Assembly (NCBI GenBank): GCA_947068385.1
Contig: CAMTBF010000099.1
Span: forward strand, 1-9,853
Source: an uncultured Lachnospiraceae bacterium
GTDB lineage: Bacteria; Bacillota; Clostridia; Lachnospirales; Lachnospiraceae
Length of the DNA: 9,853 nucleotides
Direction: 5' to 3'
The first letter of the stretch is position 1; each line of letters begins with the position of its first letter. Positions 5,916 through 9,853 of this stretch are shown here, one piece after another. The translations under genes were made by a program, and so were the position numbers. The notes below the pieces were generated by a model. That model worked only from the letters and a program-made list of their open reading frames with translations, did no database searches and was not told where the DNA came from.

Positions 5916-8272
5916 TCCTGCTTCCGGTCCGGCACCACAGTCCCGCCTGCGCGCACCATGTGAGCCGGACGATCGAGGAGATTCGTCCGAATGTGATCCT
6001 GGTGGAGGGGCCGGACAATGCGGATTCCCTGATTCCGGTGATGGTGGATGACCAGACCAGGGCGCCCTTTGCCATCTATTATTCCTACCATGACCAGTCG
6101 GGGCGGATCTCGGAGGACAAGGAGCGCTATAAATGCTATTATCCCTTTCTGGACTATTCGCCGGAGCTGGCGGCGCTGCGTGCGGGAAAACGGCTGGGGA
6201 TCCGGACGGCTTTCATCGACCTGCCTTACGGCGACATCCTGGCGGCCTCCCGGGAGGGGAAGGGGCTGCGGAGGGAGGAAGAGGAGAAGAGCAATTACAA
6301 CGACGACTACCTGCTGTCCCGCAACGAGTATCTGCGGCAGCTCTGTGAGCGGACGGGGCTGCGCAGCTTCGACGAGTTCTGGGAGAAGTATTTCGAGCTG
6401 AACGGAATGGGGGAAGAGAGTGGACGCTGGTTCGACAGCCTGCTGGTGTACTGCGGGCTGGCCAGGGAGAACACGCCCCGGGAATCCATGGAGGAGGACG
6501 GATGCCTGGCCCGGGAGGCGCATATGGCGGAGCGGATCGGGGAGCACGCCCGGGAGCTGGCAGGGACAGAGGGCACGGTGCTGGTGGTCACGGGGGGCTT
6601 CCACACGCCGGGGCTTCGGGCGCTGCTGGCGGGGGAAGAGGAAGAGGCGCGGGCAGAGGGCAAGACCGGCAAGGTTCCCGAAAAAGACCAGGGCGTGTAC
6701 CTGATGCCCTATTCCATGGAGGCGGCGGACGCCCTGAACGGCTATGCCAGCGGCATGCCCTTTACCGGATTTTATCAGAAAATCTGGGAGCGGGCAGCGG
6801 AATCGGATGCCCCTTACGGGGACGCGGTGCTGGACATGATCGTGGCATCGGGCAAGGAGACCAGGCGCAAGGAGGGGTATCTGTCCACCTATGACGAAAT
6901 CTGTGCCTGCGCCATGGCGAAGGGACTGGCCGAGCTGCGGGGGAAGCGGGAGCCGGGGGCCTACGAGCTGCTGGACGCGGTGCTCTCCTCCTTTGTGAAA
7001 GGGGAGTACAACCTGGCCTCCGACACGCCCATGCGGATCTTGCGCAGGCTTATGACGGGGAACGCCGTGGGCGCGCTGTGCCCCCAGGCGGACGTGCCGC
7101 CCATCCTCCACGACTTCCGGGGAGAGTGCAGGCGGTTCGGACTGAAGATAGCCTCCACCCTGGAGTCGGAGTCCACCCTGTCCATATTTTCCAATCCCAG
7201 GCACAGGCAGCAGAGCATGTTCTTCAACCGGATGCTCTACCTGGACACTGCCTTTGCCAGGAAGGTAAAGGGGCCGAACCTGCAGCTGAAGAAGGACAGG
7301 AACCTGATGCGGGAGATCTGGAAGTACAAATGGAACGCCCAGGTGGACGCCGCCCTGATCGAGGCATCGGTCTACGGCGCTACCATTGAGGAGGCGGCGG
7401 TGAGCCTGGTGAAGGAGGAGCTGGAGCGGGAGCTGGGGGCCAGGGAGAGCGCCCTGCTGCTGACCAAGGTCTTCGAGATGGGGCTGCAGGGGCAGATGCA
7501 GGCGGCCTTTTCCAGGGTGCACCAGCTGATGCTGGCGGACACGGATTTCTATTCCATGGCGGAGGCCCTGAAGAGCCTGATGATGATGGAGGAGCTGGAG
7601 ACGCTGTACGGCTCCGGGCTGGAATTCGGGGAACTGATCGCCATCGGCTGCCGGAAGCTGATCGTCCTCCTGCCCTCCATGACCAGAATCAAGGACGAGG
7701 ATCTGGATTCCTGCATGAACGCCGTGAAGCTCCTGTACCGGGTCACGGGGCGGCAGGGAGCGGAGGGGCAGGACAGGGATGACTACTATTCTGCCTTGGA
7801 AAGGATGACGCAGGACGGGGAGATCAACCCGGGCCTGAATGGCTGCGTCCACGGCATCCTCTACGGCAGCGGCCGGGAGACTGCGGAAAAGATAGAGATG
7901 GTCTGTCGGGGGTATCTGAGCGGAACCAGAGAGCAGATGTTCTCCACGGCCCAGTTTTTCCGGGGGCTGTTCTTCACGGCCAGGGATCTGGTATTCATCG
8001 GGGAGCAGTTCCTCCGGATGCTGGACGGGTTCTACGGGGCGGTGTCGGAGGAGGAATTCCTGGAGCTTTTGCCGAAGCTGCGCATGGCCTTTGCTTATTT
8101 CACGCCCCGGGAGATCGACAGAATCGCGGCCATGGCCGCAGGGCTCCACGGAAAGGGCCAGGGGGACATCCTGGAGCGGCAGGAGGTCTACCCGGACTGG
8201 TATGCTTATGGGAAAGAGCTGGATGCTTATGTGAGGGGGAGGATGGAATGGCAGACGAACAGGAGATTCTGA
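5876..8272 (+). CDS. DUF5682 family protein (YehM-like), third component of the MoxR-VWA set
   Basis: This protein of 798 residues has no signal peptide or membrane span. The first 260 residues form an alternating strand/helix domain: ILLPVRHHSPAC (14-25), the strand VILVEGP (40-46), TAFIDLPYG (111-119), REAHMAERI (213-221) and VLVVTGGFHTPG (235-246). The remainder (about 330-798) is almost entirely charged helix, rich in Glu, Leu and Arg, and looks like a scaffold or repeat region. The His, Glu, Arg and Gly-x-His features resemble the TraB/ChaN/erythromycin-esterase-like (TIKI) fold, so a metal-dependent hydrolase activity is possible; that is inference, not shown. DUF5682 proteins are known mainly from operons with a MoxR ATPase and a VWA protein, exactly as here, and E. 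coli YehM is similar in size. The gene overlaps both neighbours (40 and 25 bases). No function is established. Confidence 0.82.
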   Translation: MERILRSKEMAEIILLPVRHHSPACAHHVSRTIEEIRPNVILVEGPDNADSLIPVMVDDQTRAPFAIYYSYHDQSGRISEDKERYKCYYPFLDYSPELAALRAGKRLGIRTAFIDLPYGDILAASREGKGLRREEEEKSNYNDDYLLSRNEYLRQLCERTGLRSFDEFWEKYFELNGMGEESGRWFDSLLVYCGLARENTPRESMEEDGCLAREAHMAERIGEHARELAGTEGTVLVVTGGFHTPGLRALLAGEEEEARAEGKTGKVPEKDQGVYLMPYSMEAADALNGYASGMPFTGFYQKIWERAAESDAPYGDAVLDMIVASGKETRRKEGYLSTYDEICACAMAKGLAELRGKREPGAYELLDAVLSSFVKGEYNLASDTPMRILRRLMTGNAVGALCPQADVPPILHDFRGECRRFGLKIASTLESESTLSIFSNPRHRQQSMFFNRMLYLDTAFARKVKGPNLQLKKDRNLMREIWKYKWNAQVDAALIEASVYGATIEEAAVSLVKEELERELGARESALLLTKVFEMGLQGQMQAAFSRVHQLMLADTDFYSMAEALKSLMMMEELETLYGSGLEFGELIAIGCRKLIVLLPSMTRIKDEDLDSCMNAVKLLYRVTGRQGAEGQDRDDYYSALERMTQDGEINPGLNGCVHGILYGSGRETAEKIEMVCRGYLSGTREQMFSTAQFFRGLFFTARDLVFIGEQFLRMLDGFYGAVSEEEFLELLPKLRMAFAYFTPREIDRIAAMAAGLHGKGQGDILERQEVYPDWYAYGKELDAYVRGRMEWQTNRRF

Positions 8273-9381
8273 ACCGCTGGAGGCTGGTGCTGGGGAAATA
8301 TGCGTCAGGGCAGATTTCTTTTTCCTCCGGGGCCGTGAACCTGAAGCTTATGGACATGGAAAACGTGCTGGACTATCTGTACTCCAGGGAGTACGGCGAG
8401 GAGCAGGAGATACGAGGGGACCGCAGGGGCGGCAGCGAGGGCTCCCAGCTCACTGTGCCGGACTGGCTGCACCAGGTGAAGAAGCTGTTCCCCAAGCGGA
8501 CGGTGGAGATTCTAGAGCGCCACGCCCTGGAGAAGTACGGCATGACGGAGCTGCTCACAGACCCGGAGGTGCTGCGCAGGCTGGAGCCCAACAAGGAGCT
8601 TTTGAAGACCATCCTGGAGCTGAAGCACATGATGAAAGGGGAGGTGCTGTCCCTGGCCCGGGAAATCGTGCGCAAGGTGGCGGAGGAGATCGCGAGGAAG
8701 CTGGAGCGGGAGGTGAGGGTCTCCTTTTTCGGGCAGATTAACCGCAACGCCAGCTCCCCGGTAAAGTCCGCCAGGAACCTGGACATGAAGAAGACCATCC
8801 AGAGGAACCTGAAGAACTATGACAGGGAGCGGCAGCAGATTGTGCTGAAAAACGTATATTTCAATTCGCGGATGAAAAAATACAACCAGTGGCGGGTGAT
8901 CATCTGCGTGGACGAAAGCGGATCCATGCTGGATTCCGTCATCCACAGCGCCATCATGGCGGGGATATTCGCCAAGCTTCCCATGCTGGACACCAAGCTG
9001 GTGATATTTGATACTAATGTGGTGGACTTAAGCGGCTATGTGGAGGATCCGGTGGAGACGCTGATGAGCGTCCAGCTGGGCGGCGGCACCAATATCGCCG
9101 GGGCCCTGGGGTACTGCGAGGGGCTGATTGATTTCCCTTTCCGGACCATGGTGGTACTGGTGACGGATCTGTATGAGGGCGGCGGGTACCAGCGGCTCTA
9201 CAGCACCGCCAAGGGGATCATCGAGAGCGGCGCGAAGCTGGTGGTGCTCACCGCCCTGGACATGGACGCCAACCCCAACTATGACCGGAATGCCGCCCAG
9301 ACCCTGTCGGACATGGGAGCCTTCGTGGGAGCCATGACGCCGGAGGAGATGGCGGGGTGGATGGGGAAGATCATTGCGTGA
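8248..9381 (+). CDS. VWA domain-containing CoxE-like protein (YehP-like)
   Basis: The 377-residue protein has a helical, charged N-terminal region (about 1-210) followed by a von Willebrand factor A domain (about 214-377). The metal-ion-dependent adhesion site is complete: DESGS (222-226), the threonine of GGGTN (T281) and the aspartate of VTDLYEGG (D307). VWA proteins of this class are cytosolic partners of MoxR ATPases; the Mg2+ site typically grips an acidic residue of a partner or substrate. The start at 8248 follows GGGGGAGG (8235-8242) by 5 bases and lies inside the end of the DUF5682 gene, giving a 25-base overlap and probable translational coupling. Length is very close to E. coli YehP. 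It is the last gene of the operon; no intrinsic terminator is visible in the 57 bases before the convergent gene. Confidence 0.9.
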   Translation: MADEQEILNRWRLVLGKYASGQISFSSGAVNLKLMDMENVLDYLYSREYGEEQEIRGDRRGGSEGSQLTVPDWLHQVKKLFPKRTVEILERHALEKYGMTELLTDPEVLRRLEPNKELLKTILELKHMMKGEVLSLAREIVRKVAEEIARKLEREVRVSFFGQINRNASSPVKSARNLDMKKTIQRNLKNYDRERQQIVLKNVYFNSRMKKYNQWRVIICVDESGSMLDSVIHSAIMAGIFAKLPMLDTKLVIFDTNVVDLSGYVEDPVETLMSVQLGGGTNIAGALGYCEGLIDFPFRTMVVLVTDLYEGGGYQRLYSTAKGIIESGAKLVVLTALDMDANPNYDRNAAQTLSDMGAFVGAMTPEEMAGWMGKIIA

Positions 9382-9438
9382 GGAGGGGGATAGGGCGGCA
9401 CATGAGGGTATGGCATTGGAAAAGGATTGGGCATACAG

Positions 9439-9853
9439 TCAGGGGTAATCTGGCGGTGTGGCAGAAAGCTGAGAAAGCAAGTGATTGTCTATTTTGGATA
9501 ACAGCTTGGGAGGAAGGGCTTTTACGGTGACTTTGCATTTGGGGCTTTGATAGGTAAGCTCTGAATACTGAATCTGGCCGACTGGCTTTCGGAGAATTGC
9601 GAAGATTTTTCCAGGTGGGCTGGGAATGAGGTTGCGGATATCTTCTTTCAGCACTGTATTTGGTATGTATCCTTGTCCGGCTTTTATGAGGCCAAGGCAT
9701 GCGGTAGTAGTGCCGGTAACCTTTTCAGTATATAAATCCACATGAGTGCCGACATAATCGCCAATCATTCTGGCGGAATATGCGATGAGCATGATGCTGT
9801 GCAGAACCTGGAGCTTCAGTTCTGTTGTATGGTTTTGTTTGAAGATGATGTCG
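9439..9853 (-). CDS. PBECR4-like domain protein, C-terminal part, 5' end beyond the right edge
   Basis: The minus-strand frame is open from the right edge to a TGA at 9439, giving 137 visible residues. An internal ATG at 9792 is not a convincing start because the frame and the apparent domain continue upstream without a Shine-Dalgarno. The motif set CLGLIKAG, then YIPNTVLKEDIRNL, then RKPVGQ and YSELTY resembles the PBECR4 domain, named from the Barnase-EndoU-ColicinE5/D-RelE nuclease fold and common in clostridia and their mobile elements. I recall this pattern rather than having searched for it. The gene is convergent with the VWA gene and clearly lower in GC (one hand-counted line, 9481-9540, is 25 of 60) than the operon beside it (41 of 60 at 7381-7440), which suggests a different origin. 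Activity and partners are unknown. Confidence 0.6.
   Translation of the reverse strand, partial: DIIFKQNHTTELKLQVLHSIMLIAYSARMIGDYVGTHVDLYTEKVTGTTTACLGLIKAGQGYIPNTVLKEDIRNLIPSPPGKIFAILRKPVGQIQYSELTYQSPKCKVTVKALPPKLLSKIDNHLLSQLSATPPDYP

Noticed and set aside
5888..8149. A 753-codon open frame antisense to the DUF5682 gene
   Set aside because: It mirrors a GC-rich coding sequence in which the codons that would give antisense stops are rare. The product is rich in Pro, Gln, Leu and His with no domain pattern, while the sense strand has recognisable motifs and a good ribosome binding site.
9402..9530. A short plus-strand frame of 42 codons after the VWA gene (begins MRVWHW)
   Set aside because: Its nearest ribosome site is about 16 bases away, it has no recognisable features, and it is antisense to the PBECR4-like gene. 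It is probably chance.

Overview
The window looks like chromosomal sequence from a GC-rich Firmicute, most likely a gut-associated Lachnospiraceae-type clostridium. The basis is strong AGGAGG-type ribosome binding sites, a textbook sigma-A promoter, and the gene content: a MATE transporter, an intracellular GH110-like beta-helix enzyme, and a PBECR4-like protein. No rRNA, 16S fragment or taxon-specific marker is present, so this placement is inference.

Layout. On the minus strand from the left edge to about 2543 lies a two-gene unit: a MATE-family multidrug/organic cation exporter, then an ADP-ribosylglycohydrolase-family protein that runs off the left edge. It is driven by a near-consensus promoter (TTGACA, 17 bases, TAAAAT) at 2780-2808. 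The leader of roughly 230 bases contains a hairpin and a 7-codon upstream ORF with its own Shine-Dalgarno. A divergent AT-rich region of about 440 bases separates this unit from the plus-strand genes.

On the plus strand, 2984-4735 encodes a right-handed parallel beta-helix protein with the architecture and acidic triad expected of GH110 alpha-1,3-galactosidases, but without a signal peptide. Seventy bases later begins a tightly coupled three-gene operon (4806-9381): a MoxR-type AAA+ ATPase, a DUF5682-type protein of 798 residues, and a CoxE-like VWA-domain protein. Each gene overlaps the next by tens of bases. Order and sizes match E. coli yehL-yehM-yehP, a set of unknown function. By analogy with other MoxR/VWA pairs, the ATPase and the metal-binding VWA protein probably act together as a remodelling machine on a third component. 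Here that third component is the DUF5682 protein, whose N-terminal part carries His/Glu/Arg and GxH-type motifs reminiscent of the TraB/ChaN/erythromycin-esterase (TIKI) fold. This operon is the strongest candidate for an under-described system in the window.

At the right edge a convergent, visibly AT-richer gene (9439 to beyond 9853) encodes the C-terminal part of a PBECR4-like (putative phage-associated nuclease fold) protein. It occupies the position where I might have expected the SWIM zinc-finger partner of the yeh-type set, which is not seen here.
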